A stretch of 37,906 nt of DNA from an uncultured Clostridiaceae bacterium (GCA_950096965.1 CATNCV010000004.1:1-37906), one strand, 5' to 3'. Positions 7,705 to 16,274 are shown, counted from the first letter of the stretch. Numbers and translations are program-made. Notes: generated by a model not told the origin, from the sequence alone.

Positions 7705-8463
7705 TTATTTATCTACAAAATATGTGCTACCTTTTGGTATATAAATATAATATTCATATTTTATAAATTGTTCACCTTCTTTGCCATAACCAGTTGTATA
7801 TTTATTTACTACTTCAAAAACATCAATGTGTGGGTTTTCTTTGTAAATATCATCTTCATGTCTTTCAACATAATTATTGTATCCATCTATCACTTTAGTT
7901 ATGCTTCCACCATTGTCTGTTGTAATATCATAATAATATGCTAATGAAGGTTCTGAACGAATATAGTATCGTGTACCTGATACATTTGTATACGGTACTT
8001 CTTTAAGTTCTATTATGTTTATTGTATCTACCTTTCTTACATCTGTTCTAATATTCTGCATAGCAATAGCTTGGAATAAGAAGAAAAATATCATAATACT
8101 TATATAGAGTCCTCCTGATATACAGAAAATTATCTCAGTAATAGTTTCAAATTTATCTGTAAATTCAATTAATAAATAAAAAATCATAGTTATAACAAAT
8201 AATACACTTATAATTATAAAAAAGATATTTTTAGTTACAATTGCATAAATAAATATAAGAATATTAATTATAAAAAATGTTATTATTACAATTTTTAACA
8301 TTTTATACATTATACCTGATAACTTATCTATTGTGTTTTTGTATTTCTCTGTTCCTGTATACCAGAACTTATTACACCGCTTTTGCTCTGAAGCAAAAAT
8401 AGCAGTTACAAGTCCTAGAATTATTAACATTATTACTACTACTGTAAAAAAATTTAATACCAT
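7705..8463 (-). CDS. Membrane protein of unknown function
   Basis: A 252-residue protein. The N-terminal half holds a signal-anchor helix (MVLNFFTVVVIMLIILGL) and about four further helices. The C-terminal ~120 residues, after residue 135, are polar with a repeated tyrosine-rich pattern (TRYYIRSEPSLAYYYDITTD, DNGGSITKVIDGY). Similar proteins are common as accessory genes in gut clostridia, but I cannot name a function. ATG 8463 follows a modest AAGGAGG. One in-frame CGG (8377-8379, in EQKRCNKFW) has to be read as arginine; shifting there would end the protein after some 17 codons. Confidence 0.6.
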   Translation of the reverse strand: MVLNFFTVVVIMLIILGLVTAIFASEQKRCNKFWYTGTEKYKNTIDKLSGIMYKMLKIVIITFFIINILIFIYAIVTKNIFFIIISVLFVITMIFYLLIEFTDKFETITEIIFCISGGLYISIMIFFFLFQAIAMQNIRTDVRKVDTINIIELKEVPYTNVSGTRYYIRSEPSLAYYYDITTDNGGSITKVIDGYNNYVERHEDDIYKENPHIDVFEVVNKYTTGYGKEGEQFIKYEYYIYIPKGSTYFVDK

Positions 8464-8617
8464 ATAAATTCCTCCTTAATAAATTATTATTTATGAGTTA
8501 CTATTCATACTTGCCTTTGGCAATGTACTCGTATTATATTGTTTTTTACATAAAAAGTCAAGTTCCTTTGATATTTACCCTAAAAAATTATGATTAATTT
8601 ATGATAATGTCTTAAGT

Positions 8618-8689
8618 GGAAAGAATTGGGATGTGTTCCAAAATTTCCTTTTTTAAAAGAAATTCTTGGACGCATCCCAATTTTTTTCC
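8618..8689. repeat. Diverged REP-like palindrome
   Basis: GGAAAGAATTGGGATGTGTT (from 8618) faces ATTCTTGGACGCATCCCAAT (ending near 8681), giving about 30-bp arms with several mismatches around an A/T-rich loop. It resembles the 6678-6744 element (ATTGGGACGC core). It lies between the sensor kinase end and the membrane protein start. Confidence 0.6.
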
Positions 8690-8707
8690 AAATTCTTACC
8701 TAGCTCT

Positions 8708-10726
8708 TCAAATTCTCTCAAATTCTATTGTTACTTTGAATAGATCTCCATCTAAGTAGATATTAAATTTTCCTTTTTGCAATGTTGTTAAACTTTCTGC
8801 TATTGATAGGCCTAATCCGCTTCCTTCGGTGTTTCTTGAGGCTTCTCCTCTTACAAACCTTTGCATTAGCTCTTCTGATGATATATTTAGCTTTGCTTTT
8901 GATATATTTTTTAATTGCATTTCTACTTTGCCTTTGTTTATTATTACATCTACATATACTCTTGAACCTTCTAGTGCATATTTCGATATGTTTGAATACA
9001 TGTTTTCTATTACTCTGTATAGGTACCTGCTATCTGCTTTTATTTTTACTTCTTCGTTTGGCATGTTTAGTATTAGTTCTAATTTTTTTTCATTTAATTT
9101 GTCTTCAAATTCTCCTGATATTTGCTTTATTAGCTCTTTTACATTAATGTCTTCCATATTTAGTTTTATATTTCCTGAAGATGCTTTTGATGCTTCTACT
9201 AGGTCTTCTGTTAATCTTTTTAGTCTTTGCGATTTTTTGTCTAGTATTTCTAAATATTCTTTTGCTTTTTCATTTGGCATTTCTTCTTTTTTTAGTAAGT
9301 CTACATAGTTTATTATTGAAGTTAATGGTGTTTTTATATCATGTGATACATTTGTTATAAGTTCTGTTTTCATCCTTTCACTTTTTAAGCTTTCTTCTAC
9401 TGCTTTTGTAAGCCCTGTTGATAAACTATTTATATATTCTGCCATTTCTTTTAGATTTTTTTCTAAGTTTGTAGTGTCTATTTTTATATTTTCTTTTCCT
9501 TCATATATATTTTTTAATATTTCTTTTATAGTATTTAATTGTTTTGTATAATTTAGTATTGCATATAATGCTACCCCCCAGAATATTAATAGTAAAATTA
9601 TGCAAAACCATATTGCCGCTGTTGATATTATTAGTATTAATGATATTATTATGAATGCTATATAATATATTATTAGTTTTGTGGTAATTTCTTTATTCCA
9701 TAATATTAAATTAGATATTTCTTCTATTTTTTGCTTTATCCATTTTAATATTTTATATATTAATGTTGTTTTTATAAATTTTCTTGCTTTTATTCTTTTT
9801 ATTGTTGTTATTCCAATACTTGCACATGTTATATAACATATTAAATAGGCTATTAATGATATTACTAATGTATATATATTGGCATTTGCAAGACATTCTC
9901 TTCCTATTAGTGAAAATGTCGCTAATATAATAATACCTGTTATACATATTATTTCATATGAAAATTTGTCAAAATTATTTAAATATATCTCTTCCTTATT
10001 ATTTTTATGACCTATCGACCATATTAAATATATACCTATTATAAATAGTATTAAAATTGAATATGACATTGCATATATTGGCATACTCCCTACATTTGCA
10101 ATAAAATTATATGTTGCTACATTTATTTTATATTCTAATGTTGCTGATTGCTCTTTATTAAATGATGTGTATATAGAAAACTTACTATTTTTCGTATCTT
10201 TCAAATTTTCTATTCCATAATTATATGCTAAACCTTTATCATTTATTTGTTCGAAATTTGTACTAATATTTGAATTTTCTTTATACCAATAATATTCACT
10301 ATTTTTCATTTCTTCTATTTTAGAATTATAATTTTCTGTTTGTATATTTGTAAATATTGTTCCATTTTCATCTATTATAATATAATTAAAACCTATATAA
10401 TATCCTCTATATGTTTGTGAGTAATATATTTTAGTTGGAGTTTCTTGTACTAATATATAATTGTCTACAAATGAATTGTAATATTCGCCTTGCTCTCTAA
10501 GTCCTTCCTCTATACTTGAACATATTCTAAATACTCTTTGCAAGTTTGGATAGTATTCGTTATATACAAAGCTATTTGTTTTATAATAGTCTCCTCTTGA
10601 TAGGTCTTCTTTATTATAGGAATTATATTCTATGTATATTACTCCTAATATTATTGCTAATGCTAAGAATGGAATTAGTATGTATGATATTATCTTTAGT
10701 GTGTCTGAGTTTCTTAGTTTTTCCAT
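8708..10726 (-). CDS. Sensor histidine kinase of a VanRS-like two-component system
   Basis: A 672-residue membrane kinase, the partner of the regulator at 10930-11634. A first helix (residues ~13-32) is followed by a ~185-residue extracellular part, then five to six further helices (residues ~218-395). The DHp domain has ELITNVSHDIKTPLTSIINY, with the phosphorylated histidine near residue 462. The HATPase domain shows N-box-like sequence near residue 570 and GEASRNTEGSGLGLSIAESL near 635. The many-helix input region is unusual compared with simple two-helix kinases. The Shine-Dalgarno GGAGG is 15 bases from the ATG, rather far. A REP-like repeat of about 110 bases separates it from the regulator gene. 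The signal is unknown. Confidence 0.88.
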   Translation of the reverse strand: MEKLRNSDTLKIISYILIPFLALAIILGVIYIEYNSYNKEDLSRGDYYKTNSFVYNEYYPNLQRVFRICSSIEEGLREQGEYYNSFVDNYILVQETPTKIYYSQTYRGYYIGFNYIIIDENGTIFTNIQTENYNSKIEEMKNSEYYWYKENSNISTNFEQINDKGLAYNYGIENLKDTKNSKFSIYTSFNKEQSATLEYKINVATYNFIANVGSMPIYAMSYSILILFIIGIYLIWSIGHKNNKEEIYLNNFDKFSYEIICITGIIILATFSLIGRECLANANIYTLVISLIAYLICYITCASIGITTIKRIKARKFIKTTLIYKILKWIKQKIEEISNLILWNKEITTKLIIYYIAFIIISLILIISTAAIWFCIILLLIFWGVALYAILNYTKQLNTIKEILKNIYEGKENIKIDTTNLEKNLKEMAEYINSLSTGLTKAVEESLKSERMKTELITNVSHDIKTPLTSIINYVDLLKKEEMPNEKAKEYLEILDKKSQRLKRLTEDLVEASKASSGNIKLNMEDINVKELIKQISGEFEDKLNEKKLELILNMPNEEVKIKADSRYLYRVIENMYSNISKYALEGSRVYVDVIINKGKVEMQLKNISKAKLNISSEELMQRFVRGEASRNTEGSGLGLSIAESLTTLQKGKFNIYLDGDLFKVTIEFERI

Positions 10727-10759
10727 TTTTTCTATTAATTTCCTCCTTTTTTCCTATTT

Positions 10760-10785
10760 CCCATTGGGGACGTTTCCTAATGGGG
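10760..10785. repeat. Single arm of a GGGGAC-type repeat
   Basis: CCATTGGGGACGTTTCCTAA followed by TGGGG. The same CCATTGGGGACG sequence occurs at about 15803-15820, and a relative occurs as a full inverted repeat at 30728-30819. It has no obvious partner arm here, so it is probably a decayed half. Confidence 0.45.
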
Positions 10786-10818
10786 TATCTGGCACTTTTG
10801 GGAACATACTTTATTTAA

Positions 10819-10925
10819 ATGTAGGGGCGATTGTCAATCGCCCGTGGCTACAACGAATTACTAAAATTAATAAGAAAATATAGTAATTTCTTCGAAGAAC
10901 AGTTGATTGCTAATCACCCCTACAT
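10819..10925. repeat. GTAG-type REP-like element between regulator and kinase genes
   Basis: The ends ATGTAGGGG (10819-10827) and CCCCTACAT (10917-10925) form terminal inverted repeats. Next to the left end GTAG lies a hairpin GGGCGATT-gtc-AATCGCCC (10825-10843), and near the right end GATT-gct-AATC. The interior has ATTACTA/TAGTAAT arms and the TTTCTTCGAAGAA core also seen in the heptamer elements. A half copy starting TTGTAGGGGCGATT lies at 30426-30460. The element fills the gap inside the two-component operon. Confidence 0.75.
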
Positions 10926-10929
10926 TTTT

Positions 10930-11634
10930 TTAATCTATTTTTTCTATTTTATACCCGATTCCCCAAATAACTTTTAAATACTTTGGTTCTTTTGGATTTA
11001 TTTCTATTTTTTCTCTTATGTGCCTAATATGTACTGCTATGATGTTATCTGCTCCATATGCTTCATCTTCCCATACATTTTCATAAATTTGCTCTATTGA
11101 GTATACTTTTCCTTTGTTTTTTGTTAAGAATTTTAATATGTTGTATTCTGTTGGAGTAAGCTTTATTTCTTTTCCTTCTACTGTTACTTCTTTTGTGTCA
11201 TCTTTTATTATAAGTTCTCCTGTTCTATATATATTTTCACTCTGTGTTTGTTTGTTTGCAATTGAACCTAACATTGTATATCTTCTTATTTGAGAGTTTA
11301 CCCTTGCTATTAGTTCTATTGGGTTAAATGGTTTTGTAACATAGTCGTCTGCTCCATTATTTAGACCTGATACTTTGTCATAGTCTTCTGATTTTGCAGA
11401 AAGCATAATAATTGGAATACTTTTTGTTTTCCTTACTTCATTTGCAACTGCCATCCCATCCATTTCTGGCATCATTATATCTAGAATAATTAAATGAATT
11501 TCCTCTTTTTCAATAATTTTAAGTGCTTCTTTTCCATTGTATGCCTTTAAGATATTATACCCTTCTTTGTTTAAGTAAATTTCAATTGCATTAACTATTT
11601 CTTTATCATCATCACATACTAAAATGTTGTTCAT
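10930..11634 (-). CDS. OmpR/VanR-family response regulator
   Basis: A 234-residue DNA-binding regulator. The receiver domain has the acidic DDD cluster at residues 8-10, phospho-acceptor Asp in LIILDIMMPEMDG near residue 53, the switch Ser in MLSAKSEDYDKV and Lys in YVTKPFNP near 102. The C-terminal winged helix (residues ~130-230) has LTPTEYNILKFLTKNKGKVY and ends VIWGIGYKIE. ATG 11634 follows AGGGAGATG. It is read before the kinase at 8708-10726. The sequence is closest in feel to VanR, but no van resistance genes are present. A TGGTATACT extended -10 lies at 11664-11672. Confidence 0.93.
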   Translation of the reverse strand: MNNILVCDDDKEIVNAIEIYLNKEGYNILKAYNGKEALKIIEKEEIHLIILDIMMPEMDGMAVANEVRKTKSIPIIMLSAKSEDYDKVSGLNNGADDYVTKPFNPIELIARVNSQIRRYTMLGSIANKQTQSENIYRTGELIIKDDTKEVTVEGKEIKLTPTEYNILKFLTKNKGKVYSIEQIYENVWEDEAYGADNIIAVHIRHIREKIEINPKEPKYLKVIWGIGYKIEKID

Positions 11635-11663
11635 CTTATTTTCATCTCCCTTTTTCTTTTATA

Positions 11664-11672
11664 AGTATACCA
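11664..11672 (-). promoter_or_regulatory. Extended -10 promoter element for the response regulator
   Basis: The minus strand reads TGGTATACT about 30 bases before the ATG of the regulator. There is a TATACT -10 with an upstream TGN but no good -35, directly after the terminator hairpin of the permease gene. Confidence 0.4.
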
Positions 11673-11696
11673 CAAATTTATTAATAAAAAATAGAT

Positions 11697-11723
11697 AGAT
11701 TATTAATTTTTTATTAATAATCT
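11697..11723 (-). terminator. Terminator after the AI-2E-family permease
   Basis: AGATTATTAAT (11697-11707), 5-base loop, ATTAATAATCT (11713-11723): a perfect 11-bp AT-rich stem followed on the minus strand by a T-rich run. It lies between the permease stop (11752) and the regulator start (11634). Confidence 0.65.
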
Positions 11724-11751
11724 ACCATAATTTCAGTATTTGAGTACCTTA

Positions 11752-12873
11752 CTATATAGTTCTTTTACTTTTCCATTCTATGAAATCATCTATTATTAGT
11801 TTTAACACTGCTACTACTGGTACAGCTAAGAACATTCCTGTTACCCCAAAATATGCTCCTCCTAGTGTTACTGCAAATATTACTAGAAGTGGACTTATTT
11901 TTAGTGAGTCTCCTACTATTTTTGGATTTATTACATTTGCATCTATTTGTTGAAGTATAGTTACTACTACTACCATCCATATTGCTTGGAATAAGCCACC
12001 TGTGAAGAATGTTATAATTGTTGCTATTACTATTGCTATTATTGCTCCAAAGTATGGTATTATATTCGCTAGACCTATCATAAAACCAAGTAGTACAGCA
12101 TATTTTACATTTAATATTGACATTGCAATTGATGTTAATATTCCTACTATTATAGCATCTAATATTTGGCTTGCTAAGAATTTGAAGAATATTTCGTTTG
12201 TTCTATTAAAATATTTATTAATGTTGGCATATGCTTTTCCTTCTACTATTGCCCCTAATAGTCTTCTGAAGAAGTTTATAATTTGGTTTCTACCGCTTAG
12301 TATATATATTGATACTATTATTGATACAAATATGTCGAATATTCCTCCAAGCATTCCAATGACGCTTTGTATATATCCTGTAATTGCTTCTGTGTTTATT
12401 ATTTGCTTTAAGTCAATATTTTGCATTTCTCCAATTGCTTTTTGTACAATTTCATTTTTAAAAATTGAATCTTCTGGAAGTGAGTTTATTTTTTGTACTG
12501 CCATATTGTAGTAGTGCCCAAAGTTATTCACTAAATCTATCACACTTTGTATTACTGGTGGTAATATGAAGTTTATTAATATTATGATTAGTATTAATGC
12601 TATTATATATACTGTTGTTATACTAAGTGCTCTTGCTTTTTTTTGTATAAATTTTACTTTTTTTGATTTTTGGTATATTTGTTCTATTTTTTTACATGGT
12701 ACATATAGTATGTATGCAATTAGTGTTCCTACTAAAAATGGTGATAGTACCCCTAAAAATGATTTTATTGCTTGTGTTACTTGACCTAAGTTGTCTAAAG
12801 TTTTGTATATGGCCGCTACTGCTATTGCTAGCGAAAACCAGAATAGCCATTTGGTCCAATTTTTGTCTTTCAT
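11752..12873 (-). CDS. AI-2E-family (PerM/YtvI-like) permease
   Basis: A 373-residue membrane protein with about eight helices in the arrangement of the AI-2E transporter family: a pair of N-terminal helices, a soluble helical segment (residues ~105-160), then the packed C-terminal helices with LLGFMIGLANIIPYFGAIIA, ILQQIDANVINPKIVGDSL near residue 310 and FGVTGMFLAVPVVAVLKLII near the end. These are family signatures. Members export small molecules or act as ion antiporters; the substrate here is unknown. ATG 12873 follows AAAAGGAGA. A 31-bp-arm palindrome sits just upstream. Confidence 0.85.
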   Translation of the reverse strand: MKDKNWTKWLFWFSLAIAVAAIYKTLDNLGQVTQAIKSFLGVLSPFLVGTLIAYILYVPCKKIEQIYQKSKKVKFIQKKARALSITTVYIIALILIIILINFILPPVIQSVIDLVNNFGHYYNMAVQKINSLPEDSIFKNEIVQKAIGEMQNIDLKQIINTEAITGYIQSVIGMLGGIFDIFVSIIVSIYILSGRNQIINFFRRLLGAIVEGKAYANINKYFNRTNEIFFKFLASQILDAIIVGILTSIAMSILNVKYAVLLGFMIGLANIIPYFGAIIAIVIATIITFFTGGLFQAIWMVVVVTILQQIDANVINPKIVGDSLKISPLLVIFAVTLGGAYFGVTGMFLAVPVVAVLKLIIDDFIEWKSKRTI

Positions 12874-12891
12874 TGTTTTTTCTCCTTTTTT

Positions 12892-12991
12892 GAAGTCAAT
12901 GGGGACGGAGATTTTTGACTTCTTTTAATTATTATCTTTAATTTTACTATTTATTTAGAAGAAGTCAAAAATCTCCGTCCCCATTGACTTC
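12892..12991. repeat. REP-like palindrome, GGGGACGGAGATTTTTG family, copy 1
   Basis: The 31-base arm at 12892-12922 (GAAGTCAATGGGGACGGAGA continuing TTTTTGACTTC) is repeated perfectly inverted at 12961-12991 with a 38-base loop. Each arm is itself bounded by GAAGTC/GACTTC. The shared core also forms the 16275-16402 element and the ends flanking the Y1 transposase. Confidence 0.9.
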
Positions 12992-13006
12992 TGATTTCTT
13001 GTTACT

Positions 13007-13763
13007 TTATATTTCTATTTGCAATTCTACTGGGCAGTGGTCGCTTCCTAGTACTTCGGGGTGTATTGCACTTTCTTTTATTTTTGTTTGGATGGTGTTT
13101 GATGTTATGAAGTAGTCTATTCTCCATCCTATATTTTTTTCTCTTGCTTTTCCCATGTATGACCACCATGAGTAGCAGTCTTCTTTTTCTGGGTATAGGT
13201 ACCTAAAGGTATCTGTAAAGCCGGCTTCTAAAAGGCTTGTCATTTTGTTTCTTTCTTCGTCTGTGAAACCTGCATTTCTTCTGTTTGTTTTTGGGTTTTT
13301 TAGGTCTATTTCTTTATGTGCTACGTTTAGGTCTCCACAATATATTACTGGCTTTTTTTCGTCTAGTTTTTTTAGGTATTTTCGCATTTCGTCTTCCCAA
13401 ACCATCCTATATTCTAATCTTTCTAGTTCTCTTTTTGAATTTGGTGTGTAGCAATTTACAAAGTAGAAGTTTTCAAATTCTAAGGTTATTACTCTTCCTT
13501 CTTTATCATGTTCTTCTATTCCTAAACCATAGCTTACATTTATTGGCTTTTTCTTTGTAAATATGGCTGTTCCTGAATACCCCTTTTTTTCTGCACTGTT
13601 CCAATATTGATAGTAGCCTTCTAATATAAGTTCTAATTGTCCTTCTTGCATTTTGGTTTCTTGAATAGCAAAAATATCTGCCGCTATTTCATTAAAAAAG
13701 TCCATAAAACCTTTATTTACAGCTGCTCTTAAACCGATTTACATTCCAAGATATAAGTTTCAC
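13007..13763 (-). CDS. xth: Exodeoxyribonuclease III, interrupted by a +1 frameshift at codon 10
   Basis: A class II AP endonuclease and 3'-5' exonuclease of base-excision repair. The start is GTG 13763, with AGG 9 bases upstream. Nine codons read MKLISWNVN, then in-frame CGG (13734-13736), after which frame 0 stops within eight codons. Skipping the C gives NGLRAAVNKGFMDFF and then runs to 13007, about 251 residues, the normal length. Catalytic features follow: DIFAIQETK (metal-binding Glu), YCGDLNVAHKEIDL (Asp-Asn pair), the WWSYMGKAREKNIGWRIDY segment and GSDHCPVELQI at the end (Asp-His pair). WNVNG is almost invariant in the family, so the shift point lies inside a catalytic motif. The first 19 residues would be missed by automatic gene calling. 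Confidence 0.9.
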
Positions 13764-13829
13764 TTTTATTTCCTACTTTCTTTTATTTTTTAGAATTATA
13801 CCACCTATTTTATTTAATGTAAAGTACAT

Positions 13830-13858
13830 TTGCCTTTTTATGTTAAATATGCTATAAT
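13830..13858 (+). promoter_or_regulatory. Promoter of the lipoprotein gene
   Basis: TTGCCT (13830-13835) and TATAAT (13853-13858), spacing 17 bases, on the plus strand about 60 bases before the ATG at 13917, which follows AAGGGAGACTT. Confidence 0.6.
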
Positions 13859-13916
13859 ATAGAATATATGTAACTTATAATTAAATAATTATTGTAAAAG
13901 AAGGGAGACTTACAAT

Positions 13917-14540
13917 ATGAAAAAAATGGCAACTCTTTTATTGGTACTTTTAACTATTACTCTTACAGGGTGCGGGAGCAAAAAAAATGTAAATGACCCT
14001 GATCGGCTTCAAAAGCAACTTGATCGAGAAATGGCTCGCGTAGATGAGTACAAGGCCGATGTTGACAAGTTAGAAGAAGAAAATGCAGAACTTTTGGCTG
14101 AGATTGATAGTCTTGTCGCTAACAACAACACCTTAAATCAAAAGCTTGATGCTGTTACTGAAAAAAGTGAAAGTAGCTCGTCTACTGATCAGCAAACAAT
14201 TACCAATTTGCAAAAGCAGGTTGATGATTTAAAAAAGCAATTGGTAGATACCTTACAAGAACAGCTTGCTGAGCAAATTGCTTTAAATAACAAAAGTTCT
14301 TCGACAGCTGGCTCATCATATTTAGCAATTAAATTTTGGTCAGATGGATTTACTTATACTGCAAATGTAAAGTGGTATTGCGACCCAAATTGCACTAAGT
14401 CGGCAGGTGACAATATTACAATTACTTCACCTGTAGTCAGTCAGGACAAACTTAGCAATGGATATACAGTATATACCTGTATGAGTACCAATGGTTTGGT
14501 ATACTCTTCGCAGTATCCATATCTTTCAAAAAATAAATAA
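13917..14540 (+). CDS. Coiled-coil lipoprotein of unknown function
   Basis: A 207-residue protein with a lipoprotein signal: MKKMATLLLVLLTITLTGCG, lipobox LTGC, so Cys19 is the likely lipidated residue. Residues ~30-125 form a charged coiled coil rich in Leu/Lys/Glu/Gln (DEYKADVDKLEEENAELLAE). Residues ~135-207 are a small C-terminal domain with two cysteines (WYCDPNCTKS) and aromatic residues. It is a plus-strand single gene with its own promoter and terminator. Base composition is richer in GC than the flanks, suggesting acquisition. One in-frame CGG (14004-14006, in DPDRLQKQ) must be arginine. Surface attachment is inferred from the signal. Confidence 0.75.
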   Translation: MKKMATLLLVLLTITLTGCGSKKNVNDPDRLQKQLDREMARVDEYKADVDKLEEENAELLAEIDSLVANNNTLNQKLDAVTEKSESSSSTDQQTITNLQKQVDDLKKQLVDTLQEQLAEQIALNNKSSSTAGSSYLAIKFWSDGFTYTANVKWYCDPNCTKSAGDNITITSPVVSQDKLSNGYTVYTCMSTNGLVYSSQYPYLSKNK

Positions 14541-14549
14541 TTATTTAGT

Positions 14550-14579
14550 AAAAGCACTTCGATAATTTGAAGTGCTTTT
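14550..14579. terminator. Bidirectional terminator between lipoprotein and dgt-like genes
   Basis: AAAAGCACTTC (14550-14560), 8-base loop, GAAGTGCTTTT (14569-14579): a perfect 11-bp stem with flanking A and T runs. It lies between convergent genes ending at 14540 and 14594. Confidence 0.85.
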
Positions 14580-14593
14580 ATTATAATGAATAT

Positions 14594-15781
14594 CTAGAAA
14601 CTAATTATTTCATTATACATATCTATTGCATATTTGTCTGTCATTCCAGATATGTAGTGTATAATTGCTTTTGAATAATCTTTTTTCTCTTTAAAACTAT
14701 ATAATTTATGGTTTAACCCTTCGTTGTTTTCTTTTATATATATCATTACCCAGTCTATAAAGCCTGCTATTAAATTTGGATATATGTGCTGTTTTTCTTT
14801 TAGTTTTATTATTGTATTTTCCCCATCATATAAATTATTTAATGTCATAAATATTTCTTCTAATACTAATTTGAAATATCTATTTGCACTTTTAAGCTTT
14901 TCACTATTATAAACATTTTGAATATAGAATTCATTTAATTTATCTAAAAGCTCTACCTTTTCATCTGAAAATTTAAGTCCCTCTTCTATACTGCTGTTTT
15001 CACATAAGTCAGATATTAATGTACTTATCATGCTACTATTATTCATATTTTTGCCTATATTTAAGACTTTAGTGAGTTCTTTAACTTGATTTTTATCTAA
15101 TACTTTTACTGATATAGAGTCTTCTAAGTCTCTTCCCATATATGCAATTCTATCAGCTAATTTTACTATGCACCCTTCCCATGTATATGGCATGTATTCA
15201 TTAGGTTTTGTATATAATTGTAAGTCGATAGCTTCACTTCTTGGTCTTAATACTGCATCATTTACTTCTCCACAATGTGATATTATTCCATCTCTTACTG
15301 CATATGTCAAATTCAAATTTGTTTTTTCTCCATTATGATTTTCTAATAAAATCATGTTGTCAACTGCATTTAGTCCATTTCTTTCGTGCCAAAAAGTTTC
15401 TCCTAATTCTCTTTGCATAATTTCACTTAATATTTTTTCCCCTGAATGTCCAAATGGACTGTGACCTAAATCGTGTGCAATTGCAATTGCCTTTGTAAGC
15501 TCAGTATTAAGGCCTAAATTATTCGCTATTGTATAACTAATAGATTCTACATAATTAACATGTTCTATTCTAGTACATATGTGGTCACTTACTGGTGAAA
15601 AGTATATTTGAGTTTTATGTTTTAGTCTTCTGTATGCTGTAGAGTATAGTATTCTTGTATAGTCTCTTTCAAAGTCTGTTCTGATATCTCCACTTTTCTT
15701 ATTTAGTTCTTTTTGTCTTTGTATCATTTTATTCCATTTTGGATTTTTTTCGTTTGCTGCAACACTTTCAAATTTTTTCAT
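14594..15781 (-). CDS. dgt: HD-domain dNTP triphosphohydrolase (dGTPase-like)
   Basis: A 395-residue HD-superfamily enzyme that hydrolyses dNTPs to nucleosides and triphosphate. N-terminal signature: RTDFERDYTRILYSTAYRRL, then QIYFSPVSDHICTRIEHVNY with the first metal His, and AIAIAHDLGHSPFGHSGE near residue 110, which gives the HD pair. ISHCGEV and IVKLADRIAYMGRDLED (residues ~205-225) supply the last metal Asp. The length is typical of the shorter dGTPase-like class. ATG 15781 has AAAGGCAAG upstream. The gene is convergent with the lipoprotein gene and has no CGG codon. A GGGGAC-type repeat arm lies directly upstream. Confidence 0.93.
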   Translation of the reverse strand: MKKFESVAANEKNPKWNKMIQRQKELNKKSGDIRTDFERDYTRILYSTAYRRLKHKTQIYFSPVSDHICTRIEHVNYVESISYTIANNLGLNTELTKAIAIAHDLGHSPFGHSGEKILSEIMQRELGETFWHERNGLNAVDNMILLENHNGEKTNLNLTYAVRDGIISHCGEVNDAVLRPRSEAIDLQLYTKPNEYMPYTWEGCIVKLADRIAYMGRDLEDSISVKVLDKNQVKELTKVLNIGKNMNNSSMISTLISDLCENSSIEEGLKFSDEKVELLDKLNEFYIQNVYNSEKLKSANRYFKLVLEEIFMTLNNLYDGENTIIKLKEKQHIYPNLIAGFIDWVMIYIKENNEGLNHKLYSFKEKKDYSKAIIHYISGMTDKYAIDMYNEIISF

Positions 15782-15802
15782 ATATCTTGCCTTTCTAAAT
15801 TC

Positions 15803-15845
15803 CCATTGGGGACGTTTTCAAATGGTGTATAACGTCCCTCTTGAG
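15803..15845. repeat. Degenerate GGGGACGTT inverted repeat
   Basis: CCATTGGGGACGTTTTCAAA followed about 15 bases later by AACGTCCCTC. A short inverted repeat related to the arm at 10760-10785, located between the dgt-like gene and the TSCPD gene. Confidence 0.45.
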
Positions 15846-15871
15846 AACTTTTTATTTTTTATTTAAACATA

Positions 15872-16124
15872 TTATATATTTGCATATATACTTTCTAATG
15901 CATTTGCTATTTGATCAGGGCATGACGTTCCTTTTCCGTCTGCAATCTATTCCTTTTAGCCTTTTTATTACTTCTTCTACTTTCATTCCTTGAATTAACT
16001 TTGCAACTCCCTTTAGATTTCCATCACATCCTCCCATTACTTTTAAACTTATTACTATTCCTTCTTCTATTTCTAATTCTATTTGTCTAGAACAAACTCC
16101 TTCTGGCGTATATGTATATATCAT
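15872..16124 (-). CDS. TSCPD-domain protein (TIGR03905 type), interrupted by a +1 frameshift at CGG
   Basis: A small protein of a family named after its TSCPD motif, also found at the C terminus of B12-dependent ribonucleotide reductase. Its role is unknown. ATG 16124 follows AAAAGGAGG. The first 62 codons run MIYTYTPEGVCSRQIELEIE to GIDCR, including GGCDGNLKGV. Then comes in-frame CGG (15936-15938), and frame 0 stops after seven more codons without TSCPD. Omitting the C yields CRGKGTSCPDQIANALESIY and a stop at 15872, about 83 residues, the family's usual size. The family-defining motif is therefore reachable only through the shift. Deleting the preceding A instead gives CDGKGTSCPD, so the exact extra base is ambiguous here. 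Confidence 0.85.
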
Positions 16125-16274
16125 ATTTTAACCTCCTTTTCCATTTTTTATATTATATCAAAATATTAATATAAAATAAAGCTTAGTGTTAAGGTTTATA
16201 TGTATTTATTAAAAAAGACGCTATTTACTAACGCCTTAATCATGTTTAATATTTTTTTAGAATTCAAATGGTAA

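Noticed and set aside
15936-15938. Selenocysteine or stop-codon recoding at the broken genes
   Set aside because: The breaks are frame changes at a sense codon, not in-frame stops, so read-through would not restore the proteins.
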